DNA of 32,407 bases from Pontiellaceae bacterium (GTDB lineage: Bacteria; Verrucomicrobiota; Kiritimatiellia; Kiritimatiellales; Tichowtungiaceae), in the NCBI GenBank assembly GCA_029939835.1, contig JAOZSE010000009.1, positions 1 to 32,407 on the forward strand, read 5' to 3'. The translations under genes were made by a program, and so were the position numbers. Below are positions 7,901-15,550 of the stretch, one piece after another. The first letter of the stretch is position 1, and each line of letters opens with the position of its first letter. The notes under the pieces were generated by a model, which saw only the letters and a list, made by a program, of their open reading frames with translations, was not told where the DNA came from and made no database searches.

Positions 7901-9646
7901 GTAAACGTCGGACGGATCACTGTCACGCACCGGCTCAAAAAGGGTTCTTTCCGAGAGGATGTCCCGTCCGTTTGCCGCCAGTTCCCGGCATTTCAAATAA
8001 TCCCCCTCATGGTCATGAATGCTGTTGGTTTTGGCCAGCTCAGCAAACGAGTAGGTGCTAATTCCGTCGGTCTGGCCAAATGACTTTAAATGACCGACCC
8101 CGTTCCGGTCTTGCGAAGTAAACGGCCCGTGCATAAATTCGGCTACATAATACCATGTCTGCACGCCACCCTGCGGATCCGTGACCGTCAGCTGCAGAGG
8201 CTCGTCAAACCCGGCTTCCAGATGCTGGCGCAGATCGAATTCCCAGGCTCCGTTGTTGGGCCATGTGTAGGATACGACATGATGATCCGATGTCACCGCC
8301 TCCCCCGTCACCACTTCTCCAAGGGCAGGCACATAGGTCTGCTGACCGTATTCGAATATGGTGGTGTATCCGCCCATATCCGTCATGGACATCAGCCGGG
8401 CGTTGGAGCCTTCCGTTTCGTAGGTAAAGGAGGCTTTTCTTCCGGTTGCGGATGCCGAAACCGTTTCGTATACGCCAGTGACATTGCCGCTTCCGTCATA
8501 CTGATAATTCAGCGCCGTCCCGGTCACATCCGAACTCACGTTCGTAATACAGCCATAGGTTGCGCTGCCGGTATCGCCGTCGCGGGCAATGTCAATCCCG
8601 TCCCCGAACCGGTCTTCCACCCGGTAGAGCGTCTGCTGCATCGGTGTGTTGAGCGGATAAAAATAATAGGACATCAACCCTTTTTTCAGATCAACCTGAA
8701 CGCGACCGTCCGGCAGAAGATTGAAATCAAAATGGTCTATATAGCGGGAATCGGGATAATAGGTTCCGTCTTCATCCTGATCGCGGAAATAGACTTCCAT
8801 GCCGTTCGGGAAACGAACCAGATAGGTGTCATCATTCGGTTCATAATAATACCGGGCATCATATGCGCCGGACCAGCGGAACCCGAAGGGATAAAACTGA
8901 ACGTCTTCGATCGGATACCGGGCATTGTTGGATTCACGGTTGTTATAGGTCAGCATCAGGTTCAGTTCCGGCCCGCGCGGTGTTTCACACCAGAGGGGAA
9001 TATCGGTAATCAGATAATTCAGATTGTAAATGTTCACCCCGTATTCGGGCATTCCTTTCGGTTCATCGCCGTCTGGACAGCCGTTGTCACCATTCTGCGG
9101 CGGGGTTCCGCAGCATCCGCCTCGAAAGGCCTGTTCTATTTCCGCCGCAACCGCTTCGCCTTTATCCATCTTCTGAAACGCGGGTTTGTGTTTGGCGGAT
9201 TCAACCCAGGCCGTCAGCCCCTTTTCCTGACCCGAAGTCCACAGCTCCCTGATACGCTGTGCGGGCCACTGCACCAGCCCCTGTTCCGAGTCCAGCACCC
9301 AGCCGATCTTTTTCGTCGCTTTAAGCAGCACCACATAGTGTCCGATGGCGATATCATACTGCCCGCCTTTATGCTGCCGCAGTCCGGTTTTCTTCCGTTC
9401 CGAGAATTCGGCAATATGCGCCGGTGGAACAAACTCGACGTCTTTGGGAGCCGGAAGGCAGAGCACCACCGGACGGTCTTCGGAGACATCCATCATTAAA
9501 TCCTCATAGGAAATATAGCGAAGCTTCAGGTTAAGACCCGCTTCCGTCAAAAGTGAACGGATATCCGCAAGCGAGGCGCCGTCTTCCGGCATCGTGACCG
9601 CCGCCAAAGCGGTCGCTTTCGGCGAAGCGCTCACGCCGGAATTCAA
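4928..9646 (-). CDS. Large RHS/YD-repeat protein with partial C39-peptidase-like head
   Basis: About 1570 residues. Residues 20-150 resemble the second half of a C39 peptidase ([18 protein letters not shown], then [10 protein letters not shown] with His103 and VLDSEQG with Asp119); the half with the catalytic Cys is missing. A Cys-rich linker ([17 protein letters not shown]) follows, then an RHS N-terminal region ([13 protein letters not shown]), many YD repeats, and the core end [20 protein letters not shown] with VNFVDPFGL near residue 1434. The 138-residue tip (4928-5344) has Gly/Ala-rich hydrophobic stretches and Cys-containing ends. RHS proteins form a hollow beta-cage that encloses and releases the tip. 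RHS homology starts only at about 9600; the first codons are antisense to glyA, so the true start is lost or the join is artefactual. Confidence 0.85.
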   Translation of the reverse strand: MNSGVSASPKATALAAVTMPEDGASLADIRSLLTEAGLNLKLRYISYEDLMMDVSEDRPVVLCLPAPKDVEFVPPAHIAEFSERKKTGLRQHKGGQYDIAIGHYVVLLKATKKIGWVLDSEQGLVQWPAQRIRELWTSGQEKGLTAWVESAKHKPAFQKMDKGEAVAAEIEQAFRGGCCGTPPQNGDNGCPDGDEPKGMPEYGVNIYNLNYLITDIPLWCETPRGPELNLMLTYNNRESNNARYPIEDVQFYPFGFRWSGAYDARYYYEPNDDTYLVRFPNGMEVYFRDQDEDGTYYPDSRYIDHFDFNLLPDGRVQVDLKKGLMSYYFYPLNTPMQQTLYRVEDRFGDGIDIARDGDTGSATYGCITNVSSDVTGTALNYQYDGSGNVTGVYETVSASATGRKASFTYETEGSNARLMSMTDMGGYTTIFEYGQQTYVPALGEVVTGEAVTSDHHVVSYTWPNNGAWEFDLRQHLEAGFDEPLQLTVTDPQGGVQTWYYVAEFMHGPFTSQDRNGVGHLKSFGQTDGISTYSFAELAKTNSIHDHEGDYLKCRELAANGRDILSERTLFEPVRDSDPSDVYTAYSQTDSRARKDLWYGYEAQANGHRIITITNEVYESIDYTVQLTDQWTEIIEEDANYNAVRLVDKGTNTVYLDRTNRLTEAIRILPFGGTEKTVYRATYNDHGQLLTYTVDEGLQNIVSNVYGAAGVLVATHYPDGTSETFAYDPETRFMTAYTNRTGQGVAIVPDDMGRPLDIVYADGTTNSFDYGCCAAEGVTDRHGITANFGYDGNKRLDWAVFPMNDETETELQFRYMGEGEIKSIGYGPFMGDMATRTFDYHAQDGATRLKARHTPEGKMPQTWAYTFGGLPATLTDGRGAVTEYTWNDAKELLKQKSVDGSAAGLEDVDIVYEYDGQDRLTNVVKTLSTLGEIWRESYGYDNRSRLDTVAVKIQNMPMQATPLEYLVDYDYGPRGFITNRTLTVGTNVISTGYAYDPNALRLIKVSDNYAAAEYGYDQYGRLQSQTNLVNGSSSSQTVKTWGYDEFSKLSSLIVSNSTTLLWGNEFGYNVDRISAVSNLHSNTRWSYFYDYQGQLTGANLFSSSNTIQHIEHYQYDAAGNMTHKGVAGADADVRLTPNADDEIIKSERHKTVTMIGTLGDTNAVLSLPVSGTDVVQDSHGNWIAPLVPLFPMSNGNVRIQLKAEVSGEPDTYKLADFSVFPTSTNLTYDANGSLVGPVPSPGGTNLTLNWNAEGRLASTTSNTSTNNFYYDGWGRRIAKIENGTLELYVWDPMTVVAVADEDADLTEYFTRGIGIAGDVGTLVAAHDFSGSTTMLLHSNHRGDVVLATDLAGAVVYSGEFTPFGNELTSSGGYLPRFGFSSKEYDVSRLIYYGFRYYSPELNCFLSPDPIGEYGGINLYEFCANSPVNFVDPFGLCRRKGESWRGCLDRHANEFYGDSLGWVDASGYYGLGSAALGFAGSGYAAIASRAGAEAIRNAPIAGAVGGGSILQRQAAASAAARSATRIGAMRGGLAALSRWTGIIGAGATGFSLGARLAFIPECSKKCEDDDLCLE
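5924..5948. repeat. Hairpin element inside RHS coding sequence (module 1)
   Basis: On the minus strand the unit reads TGTAGG followed by a hairpin with CCCGGTG and CACCGGG arms around CCT. This is the same form, TGTAGG plus a GC stem, as the intergenic double-hairpin repeats elsewhere in the window. It encodes the GPVPSP part of a loop where other RHS copies have TLPDG. Confidence 0.5.
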
Positions 9647-10043
9647 AGTCTATCAGGAACAAGTCGTCAAAAACGCCAAGGCTCTGGCCGAAGCTCTACA
9701 AGCCAACGGCTTCCGTCTGGTTGCGGATGGAACTGATAATCACCTGATTCTCATGGATGTCGGCGCAAGCGGCTTCACCGGAAAAGATGTGGCCAATGCA
9801 CTGGATAAAGCCTCCATCACGGCCAACAAAAATGGAATTCCCTTCGACACGAAAAGCCCGTTCGTCACGTCTGGGGTGCGTCTCGGCACACCTGCCGTCA
9901 CTACGCGCGGCATGAAAGAGGCGGAAATGGAACAGATTGCGAACTTTATCAAGGCGGTTACAGACAACATGGCGGACGAGGCCAGGCTGGCGGAAATCCG
10001 CGAAGAAGTGATCACCTTTTCCAACCGCTTTCCACTGGCGTAA
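9591..10043 (+). pseudogene. glyA: Serine hydroxymethyltransferase, C-terminal fragment
   Basis: The last 150 or so residues of SHMT, out of about 415 in the family: [15 protein letters not shown], then the diagnostic [30 protein letters not shown] and [19 protein letters not shown], which includes the substrate-carboxylate-binding Arg. SHMT makes glycine and methylene-tetrahydrofolate from serine. The PLP-binding lysine, the large N-terminal domain, the start codon and promoter are absent because homology stops abruptly at about 9591, where antisense RHS sequence begins. The gene ends 5 bp from the convergent gene at 10049. Either a true rearrangement broke a housekeeping gene or the assembly joins two unrelated loci here. 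Confidence 0.9.
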
Positions 10044-10048
10044 AAAGC

Positions 10049-10468
10049 TTATTTGCTGTAGTCGGTAAAGGAAGCTGCTTCGCCAGCCAGCGGATTGTAG
10101 GCCGGTTTAATCCCGGGAACCGCCACCGCTTTCGTTCGGTTGGTATCAATAGATGCCATGATGTCCAGGCCGGAAGAAGGCTCTTCCAGGGCAACTGACC
10201 CGGCGGAGACTGATGGTACCGGCCGGTCGATCAGATGCAGGCCGAGAAAAAGCACAAACAACACGGCGATACCGTAGCGCGGCTGGGCAAATATCCCGAG
10301 CTTTCTATTCACAGCCTGCGTTGACGGCCCTCTTTCAAACGCATGGATTCCGCGCATGATGCTTTGAATATTCTTTTCCGCGCGGGCGGCATCAGGTCGC
10401 TCATAGGTTTTGAGCGCCAGCAAACCGGCTACATCCAAATCCGGAACCTCTGTTTTTTTTCTGCTCAT
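10049..10468 (-). CDS. Single-helix membrane protein, putative partner or anti-sigma factor
   Basis: Protein of 139 residues. The N-terminal 70 residues are charged and presumably cytoplasmic (ALKTYERPDAARAEKNI). One membrane helix follows (YGIAVLFVLFLGLHLI, about 66-81), then a 58-residue outer tail. Its ATG overlaps the stop of the sigma factor gene in an ATGA junction, so the two are translationally coupled. ECF sigma genes are commonly followed by a membrane anti-sigma factor of just this topology, with the cytoplasmic part binding the sigma factor. No zinc-binding anti-sigma motif is visible, so the function rests on position and topology. Confidence 0.55.
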   Translation of the reverse strand: MSRKKTEVPDLDVAGLLALKTYERPDAARAEKNIQSIMRGIHAFERGPSTQAVNRKLGIFAQPRYGIAVLFVLFLGLHLIDRPVPSVSAGSVALEEPSSGLDIMASIDTNRTKAVAVPGIKPAYNPLAGEAASFTDYSK

Positions 10469-11070
10469 TTTACAAATTCCGCCAGTTCAACCTGCAACTG
10501 CCTGCGCGCATAAAACAGGCGCGACCGAACCGTTCCCTCCGAACAACGCATGATTTTGGCGATGGCGGCATGGGGCATTCCCTGCACATCGTGCATAATC
10601 ACGGCGGCTCTGTGCTTCTCGGACAGCCGCAGCAGCGACCCGTTCATTTTTTCCTGAAACTCACTGAGACTGACTTTGCGCAGCACGGAACCCTTGCTGG
10701 AGAATTCCTTGTAGGATTCGGCCTGCTTAATATCCGGATCGAATTCGTCAAAGTTCATGCCCTGCCGACGACGGCGTTTTTTGCGAAAGTTGATGGTGCA
10801 GTTGAGCGCGATGCGGTAGAGCCATGTATAGAATGAGGACTGTTCGCGGAAACGCGGTAACGCTTTCCAGGCTTTTACAAAAATTTCCTGCACCAGATCT
10901 TCGGCGTCTTCACGGTTGCTGACCATCCCATAAACCAGCCCGTAGATTTTGCCATGATAGCGGCGAACCAGTTCTTCGTACGCGGAAGAGTCCTGCTTGC
11001 AGGCAAGGCGAACCAGATCAAGATCATCCGGGCCTTCGGAGTTGAGCTCTATTTTGGGGTCGTTATTCAT
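10465..11070 (-). CDS. ECF-type RNA polymerase sigma factor
   Basis: About 201 residues from the ATG at 11070; a TTG at 11079 would add three. Region 2 is clear: LACKQDSSAYEELVRRYHGK, then DAEDLVQEIFVKAWKALPRF and SSFYTWLYRIALNCTINF, covering core binding and -10 recognition. A basic linker (FRKKRRRRQG) leads to region 4, LSEKHRAAVIMHDVQGMPHA and AIAKIMRCSEGTVRSRLFYA, the helix-turn-helix for the -35 element. It would direct polymerase to a regulon, probably under control of the coupled membrane protein at 10468. Two perfect palindromes lie just upstream. No strong ribosome binding site is visible. Confidence 0.92.
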   Translation of the reverse strand: MNNDPKIELNSEGPDDLDLVRLACKQDSSAYEELVRRYHGKIYGLVYGMVSNREDAEDLVQEIFVKAWKALPRFREQSSFYTWLYRIALNCTINFRKKRRRRQGMNFDEFDPDIKQAESYKEFSSKGSVLRKVSLSEFQEKMNGSLLRLSEKHRAAVIMHDVQGMPHAAIAKIMRCSEGTVRSRLFYARRQLQVELAEFVK

Positions 11071-11072
11071 TT

Positions 11073-11089
11073 TTCCCAATGATTGGGAA
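11073..11089. promoter_or_regulatory. Perfect palindrome just upstream of the sigma gene
   Basis: TTCCCAATGATTGGGAA: eight-base arms around one central base, ending 3 bp before the ATG of the sigma gene and covering the place of a ribosome binding site. It is related in half-site (TTCC(C)AA) to the palindrome at 11103 and is centred 32 bp from it. Likely an operator or an mRNA hairpin occluding the start. Confidence 0.6.
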
Positions 11090-11102
11090 CTGCTTTTACC
11101 AA

Positions 11103-11123
11103 TTTTTCCAAGGGTTGGAAAAA
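11103..11123. promoter_or_regulatory. Perfect palindrome, second operator-like site
   Basis: Arms TTTTTCCAA and TTGGAAAAA around GGG, a perfect 9+3+9 inverted repeat. The centre-to-centre distance to the palindrome at 11081 is 32 bp, close to three helical turns, so the same dimeric regulator could bind both on one DNA face. It lies between the ppdK terminator and the sigma gene. Confidence 0.6.
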
Positions 11124-11124
11124 G

Positions 11125-11158
11125 AAAAGCGCCCCGAAAACCTCCGGGGCGCTTTTTT
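11125..11158 (-). terminator. Rho-independent terminator of ppdK
   Basis: A 12-bp stem (AAAAGCGCCCCG with CGGGGCGCTTTT) around an 8-base loop, flanked by A-rich and T-rich runs. It starts about 16 bp after the ppdK stop codon. The sequence could act in both directions, but ppdK is the gene that ends here. Confidence 0.9.
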
Positions 11159-11173
11159 GAACCGTTTGTACCC

Positions 11174-13930
11174 TTATCCCTGAATGGCAGCCTGCGCGGC
11201 AGCCAGCCGGGCGATCGGCACGCGGAACGGTGAGCAACTGACGTAGTTGAGGCCGACTTTGCAGCAGAACTTCACGCTCTGCGGATCGCCGCCGTGTTCG
11301 CCGCAGATACCGCATTTGAGAGTCGGGCGTGTTTGACGTCCTTTTTCCACACCCATTTTGACGAGCTGGCCAACGCCATCCTGGTCGAGGTGCTGGAAGG
11401 GGTCGCACGGCAGAATTTTTTCGTCCAGGTAATCCGGCAGGAAGGTCCCAATGTCATCACGGCTATACCCGAAGGTCATCTGGGTGAGGTCGTTGGTGCC
11501 AAAGCTGAAGAATTCAGCCGTTTCCGCGATTTCATCGGCGGTGAGTGCCGCGCGCGGGATTTCGATCATGGTGCCGACCAGGTATTTGATCCGGGCGCCA
11601 TCTTTCTTGATGGTTTCATCAGCGGTCTTACGGACAATTTGCTCGAGGTAGTCAAGCTCCGCCTTGGTTCCGACGAGCGGAATCATGATTTCGGGCAGCA
11701 CTTTGATCTTTTTCCGGGCCTTGGACACCTTGCAGGCCGCGGCAACGATCGCGGTGGTCTGCATGACACAGAGTTCCGGATAGGTCACGGAGAGGCGGCA
11801 ACCGCGATGGCCAAGCATCGGGTTGAATTCGTGCAGCTGCTTGACGCGATCCGTCACTTTTTTGGTAGATACCTTGAGGCGTTTGGCCATTTCCTGCTGG
11901 TCTTTAGCCGCGTGCGGAACAAACTCATGCAGCGGCGGGTCAAGCAGGCGGATGGTAACCGGCAGGCCGTCCATCGCCTTAAAGATGCCTTCGAAGTCCT
12001 TCTGCTGCAATTTGAGCAGTTTGGCGAGAGCTTTCTTGCGGCCCGTTTCGTCCTCGGCAAGGATGAATTCGCGGATCGCCCAGATGCGGTCGCCTTCAAA
12101 GAACATGTGCTCGGTACGGCAGAGGCCGATTCCTTCCGCGCCGAACGCGCGGGCGTTCTGCGAGTCTTTAGGCGTATCGGCATTGGTGCGCACGTTGATT
12201 TTGCGGTTGGCATCGGACCACTGCGAAATCTGTTCATACATTTTATAGATCGGGTGCTTTTTGGAGGCGGCATGTTTCTCAACCACGGCGGCCACCACGG
12301 GGCTCGACTGCGTCGGAATCTGCCCGTCATAAACCTTGCCGGTCGAGCCGTTAAGGCTGATCCAGTGACCCTGCTTGTAGACTTTTTTGCCCACGGAAAC
12401 GGTTTTCTTTTTATAGTCGATCTGGAGTGCGCCCGCACCACAGATGCAGCACTTGCCCCAGCCGCGCGCAACCACGGCCGCGTGCGAAGTCATCCCGCCC
12501 GTGGAGGTGAGCACGCCCTGCGCCGCCCACATGCCGCCGACATCTTCGGGGCTTGTTTCGTGGCGAACGAGAATCACCTTGGCTTTCGGGTCTTTGGCCA
12601 CAGCGGCTTCCGCTTCTTTGGCTTCGAAAACAATTTTACCGCCGGCGGCGCCGGGGCCCGCCGGAAGTGCGGTGGCGATGAGCTTGGCTTTCTTTTCGGC
12701 CGCAATATCAAAGATCGGGAAAAGCAGCTGTTCGAGGTCATCACCGGAAACAGTCATCAGCGCTTCCTTTTGCGTCAGAATCTTAGAGAGCGCTTTGCCG
12801 GTGTAGGTGTCTTTTCCGGTGGCCATTTCGACGGCCCAGCGTACGCCCGCCAGACCGGTGCGCTTGGCGTTACGGGTCTGGAGCATCCAGAGCTTGCCTT
12901 CCTGCACGGTAAATTCCACGTCCTGCGGATATTTGTAGTGCTTCTCGAGGCGATCCATAATCTTCATGAGATCGGTGTGTGCTTTTTTCCAGATGGCCGA
13001 TTTTTCTTTCGGCATGTCGTCGAGGTGTTTCGGGGTACGGATACCGGCCACAACATCTTCACCCTGCGCATTGATGAGGTATTCGCCCATCGGCTTGCTG
13101 TCGCCCGTTCCGCCGTCGCGCGTAAAGGCCACGCCGGTTCCGGACTTTTCACCCATGTTGCCGAAGACCATCGTGCAGACGTTGACCGCGGTGCCGAGCA
13201 GCCCGGTGATCTTGTTGATCTGGCGGTATTTTTCGGCGCGCTCGGAGCCCCAGGAACCGAATACGGCGCGAACGGAGAGGTCGAGCTGTTGCATCGGATC
13301 CTGAGGAAACGGCTTTTTGACCTTCTTCTGGTAAACCTTTTTATAGATGTCGACCAGCTCTTTGAGCTGTTCAGCCGTGAGGTCGGTATCCTCTTTGGCT
13401 TTATATTTTTTCTTCAGCTTTTCGAGTTCGACTTCGAAGTCGTGGTGTTCGAGGCCGGCGGAGGGGCCCATCACGACGTTACCGAACATGTCAATAAAGC
13501 GGCGGTAGCAGTCCCACGCGGTGCGCTCGTTGCCGGTCTGTTTGATGAAGCCGTGAACCGACTTATCGGTCAGGCCGAGGTTGAGAACCGTATCCATCAT
13601 GCCCGGCATGGAAATCGCAGCGCCGGAGCGGACGGAGACAAGCAGCGGATCGTTGGGATCACCGAGTTTTTTGCCCATCAGCTTTTCGAGTTTGCGCAAC
13701 TTCTTTTTGAGCTGGTCTTCCATTCCTGCGGGATAGCGGCCGCCGCTTTTGCTGTAGCAGGCGCATGCTTCAGTCGAAACCGTGAAGCCGGGCGGCACCG
13801 GCAGGTTGGCGCTGGCCATTTCAGCCAGATTGGCTCCCTTGCCGCCGAGGATTGCTTTCATGCTGGTATCGCCTTCGGTATGTTCTTTACCGAAGCCATA
13901 GAAATACACGTATTTTTTATTATTCGCCAT
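11174..13930 (-). CDS. ppdK: Pyruvate, phosphate dikinase
   Basis: Protein of 918 residues, close to the family norm of about 880-910. It interconverts pyruvate, ATP and phosphate with PEP, AMP and pyrophosphate in the cytoplasm. The N-terminal nucleotide-binding domain has GGKGANLAEMA and SVRSGAAISMPGMMDTVLN; the swivelling phosphohistidine domain has TSTGGMTSHAAVVARGWGK with the catalytic His; the C-terminal TIM-barrel has GAEGIGLCRTEHMF, FSFGTNDLTQMTFG and the active-site Cys in CGICGEHGGDP. The start is backed by AAGGAG eight bases upstream. It appears to be a single-gene unit with its own terminator at 11125. A very long antisense frame across it is a codon-bias shadow. Confidence 0.97.
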   Translation of the reverse strand: MANNKKYVYFYGFGKEHTEGDTSMKAILGGKGANLAEMASANLPVPPGFTVSTEACACYSKSGGRYPAGMEDQLKKKLRKLEKLMGKKLGDPNDPLLVSVRSGAAISMPGMMDTVLNLGLTDKSVHGFIKQTGNERTAWDCYRRFIDMFGNVVMGPSAGLEHHDFEVELEKLKKKYKAKEDTDLTAEQLKELVDIYKKVYQKKVKKPFPQDPMQQLDLSVRAVFGSWGSERAEKYRQINKITGLLGTAVNVCTMVFGNMGEKSGTGVAFTRDGGTGDSKPMGEYLINAQGEDVVAGIRTPKHLDDMPKEKSAIWKKAHTDLMKIMDRLEKHYKYPQDVEFTVQEGKLWMLQTRNAKRTGLAGVRWAVEMATGKDTYTGKALSKILTQKEALMTVSGDDLEQLLFPIFDIAAEKKAKLIATALPAGPGAAGGKIVFEAKEAEAAVAKDPKAKVILVRHETSPEDVGGMWAAQGVLTSTGGMTSHAAVVARGWGKCCICGAGALQIDYKKKTVSVGKKVYKQGHWISLNGSTGKVYDGQIPTQSSPVVAAVVEKHAASKKHPIYKMYEQISQWSDANRKINVRTNADTPKDSQNARAFGAEGIGLCRTEHMFFEGDRIWAIREFILAEDETGRKKALAKLLKLQQKDFEGIFKAMDGLPVTIRLLDPPLHEFVPHAAKDQQEMAKRLKVSTKKVTDRVKQLHEFNPMLGHRGCRLSVTYPELCVMQTTAIVAAACKVSKARKKIKVLPEIMIPLVGTKAELDYLEQIVRKTADETIKKDGARIKYLVGTMIEIPRAALTADEIAETAEFFSFGTNDLTQMTFGYSRDDIGTFLPDYLDEKILPCDPFQHLDQDGVGQLVKMGVEKGRQTRPTLKCGICGEHGGDPQSVKFCCKVGLNYVSCSPFRVPIARLAAAQAAIQG

Positions 13931-14068
13931 CGGGGTTCTCCTTCATTTCCTTTTTAAATTACCTGTGTTCGGCAGCCTTCTTCTTCCCAAAAAAAGAGGA
14001 GCCATGCTAGCAGAGCAACAGGGGGTGTCAAGGCGGAGATGGTCGGTTTAAGCAGTGTTCCTCGAAAG

Positions 14069-14120
14069 GTAGGGCGCGTTCGCCGAACGCGCCGCGGACG
14101 GCTCGGCGAGCCATCCCTAC
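14069..14120. repeat. Double-hairpin palindromic repeat
   Basis: Outer GTAG and CTAC ends enclose two GC-rich hairpins: GGCGCGTTCGCCGAACGCGCC, and GGACGGCTCGGCGAGCCATCC with one mismatch. It lies between ppdK and the beta-helix gene, just after the latter's stop. It shares its architecture, but not its sequence, with the elements at 19771, 21453, 22930, 24811 and 28300. The rest of 13958-14068 shows nothing recognisable. Confidence 0.75.
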
Positions 14121-14127
14121 CCGAACG

Positions 14128-15105
14128 CTATTCAGCCGGCGGCTCAAGCCCGGTGCGCGCGATTTCTTCGCGGTCGGAAATGCCGTCGCCATCACGGTCC
14201 GCGACCGGATGGGCATACTCTACCGCGCCGATATCCACCCGTGCGATTCCGTCATTATTGCCGTCCAGTACGCGCGGCACGCCGTTTATATCCGTCGTCA
14301 GGCCGTTATCGGCACCCGCATCAATCAGCGGCGAATTAAACGTGGGTGCAAAAATATTTTCGTCGGCATCTTCAAACTTTGGATCAGCGGCGCTGTTGCC
14401 CGGGCCCAGCCCCCGTGGCGAGGTGCAGCAATGCTGAAGTTCCATTTGGTAAAAATTATAGTACGACAGCGGGGTTTTATTCTGCCAGATCACACAGTTC
14501 TGCGCTTCGCCGTAGGCCGCGCCGCCGCCGAACGTTGCGGCATAGTTGCGGATCAGCGTGCAGTTACGCAGCGCGCCGCCGTGAGTACCGCCGCCAAAAA
14601 GCCCGGCCCGGTTATCGCGCAGCAGGCAGTTGTCCAGCCGGGCCGACCCTGCGCCGCCGCCCGACCGTTTCGCCTGATTGCCGATGAACACGCAGCGCTC
14701 CGCCCGGCCGCCATACAGCCCGCCACCGGCACCGTGCGCTGTATTGCTGGTGATGATACAGTTCGAAACCAGCCCGTTCGTCCCGCTCAGGATGCCGCCG
14801 CCGTTTAACGCCGCCGGATCGCCTTCACCGCCCGTGTTGCCATACATCACCGTGAACCCGGAAAGTTCGGCTCCGTCGGCAAGATAAACGCAGCGCGTGT
14901 TTTCGCCGCCAATGATGAATGTTTTTTCGGGGCCCGCTTCACTGCGCAGTTTAACCGGCTTATCGATCACCACGGCATCATATCGGCCCGCCGGCACGAC
15001 GATTTCATCGCCCGGCTTCGCCGCGTCCACCCGCTCCTGCAGCGTCTCCGCAAATGTTGCGGACACGGCCAGGCCGATCAAAAAAACAACGGTTCGTTTC
15101 ATCAT
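14128..15105 (-). CDS. Secreted right-handed beta-helix protein (choice-of-anchor Q type)
   Basis: About 325 residues from the ATG at 15105, chosen because AGGA lies six bases upstream; an in-frame ATG at 15123 has no such site. A signal peptide is visible (KRTVVFLIGLAVSATFA). The body has parallel beta-helix repeats with turns such as NGGGILSGTNG, AGGGLYGG and FGGGAAYG, and starts with AKPGDEIVVPAGRYD, typical of pectate-lyase-like folds. The end has SPLIDAGADN and DIGAVEY, the mark of choice-of-anchor Q proteins, then a calcium-binding-like DRDGDGISDREE. A surface or polysaccharide-related role is likely, but no catalytic residues can be assigned. Confidence 0.8.
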   Translation of the reverse strand: MMKRTVVFLIGLAVSATFAETLQERVDAAKPGDEIVVPAGRYDAVVIDKPVKLRSEAGPEKTFIIGGENTRCVYLADGAELSGFTVMYGNTGGEGDPAALNGGGILSGTNGLVSNCIITSNTAHGAGGGLYGGRAERCVFIGNQAKRSGGGAGSARLDNCLLRDNRAGLFGGGTHGGALRNCTLIRNYAATFGGGAAYGEAQNCVIWQNKTPLSYYNFYQMELQHCCTSPRGLGPGNSAADPKFEDADENIFAPTFNSPLIDAGADNGLTTDINGVPRVLDGNNDGIARVDIGAVEYAHPVADRDGDGISDREEIARTGLEPPAE

Positions 15106-15130
15106 CAGGGATCCTGCTTCCATGAAAGAA

Positions 15131-15255
15131 AGATATTTACCACCCGCTTCGCTAGAGGAACAGCCGAGTTAGTCAGAGAAGAGAAATTATTTCTCTCCAC
15201 ACCTTCCCTCGGAGCCTCTCTGACCCCACTCTAGCGAAGCGGGTGGTAAAAATCT
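15131..15255. repeat. Long inverted repeat, 27-base arms
   Basis: The arms 15131-15157 and 15229-15255 are reverse complements at 26 of 27 positions and contain CACCCGCTTCGCTAGAG. A 71-base centre separates them. The right arm plus adjacent centre, read on the minus strand, continues into CAGAGAGGCTCCGAGG and matches a third copy at 29299-29350. The element occupies most of the gap between the genes at 15105 and 15296. Confidence 0.85.
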
Positions 15256-15295
15256 CTTCTAATATAAAGGGCTTAATCACTCCGAACTGACCCTT

Positions 15296-15550
15296 CTACA
15301 GCAAAACATCGTCGCTTGTTTCGCGGGGCAGGAAAATGGGCGGCTCGGGGGGAGGCTTCCGCTCAGGGGGCGGGATGTCGGGCATCTGGAAAACGGGAAT
15401 CTCTTCGGGGGCAGGCGCTGCTTCCGCAGCGCGACGCTCCCGGATTTGCTCACAGGCCCTGAACACCAGCAGGAACAGGCAGATCAGCACCAGCCCGGCG
15501 AAAACCCGTATGAAAACGGCGGAGGTTTGCTCCTTCCGATCCGGGCTCAC
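15296..15550 (-). CDS. Small proline-rich single-pass membrane protein
   Basis: Eighty-four residues from a GTG at 15550 that overlaps the stop of the upstream pilin-like gene (GTGA junction). A short basic N-terminus is followed by one membrane helix (FIRVFAGLVLICLFLLVF, about 13-30), a charged segment and a proline-rich tail (IPPPERKPPPEPP). It is the last gene of the pilus locus. No family is recognised. Proline-rich periplasmic tails are seen in proteins that span or contact peptidoglycan, so an accessory envelope role is possible. Confidence 0.6.
   Translation of the reverse strand: MSPDRKEQTSAVFIRVFAGLVLICLFLLVFRACEQIRERRAAEAAPAPEEIPVFQMPDIPPPERKPPPEPPIFLPRETSDDVLL

Noticed and set aside
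6965-9499. Two long plus-strand frames (372 and 469 codons) opposite the RHS gene
   Set aside because: They mirror repetitive RHS coding sequence and show no domain pattern, so they are shadows.
11294-13957. Open plus-strand frame of 887 codons opposite ppdK
   Set aside because: It is fully antisense to a clear ppdK with all motifs. High GC and regular codon bias leave the complementary frame open; its translation resembles no protein family.
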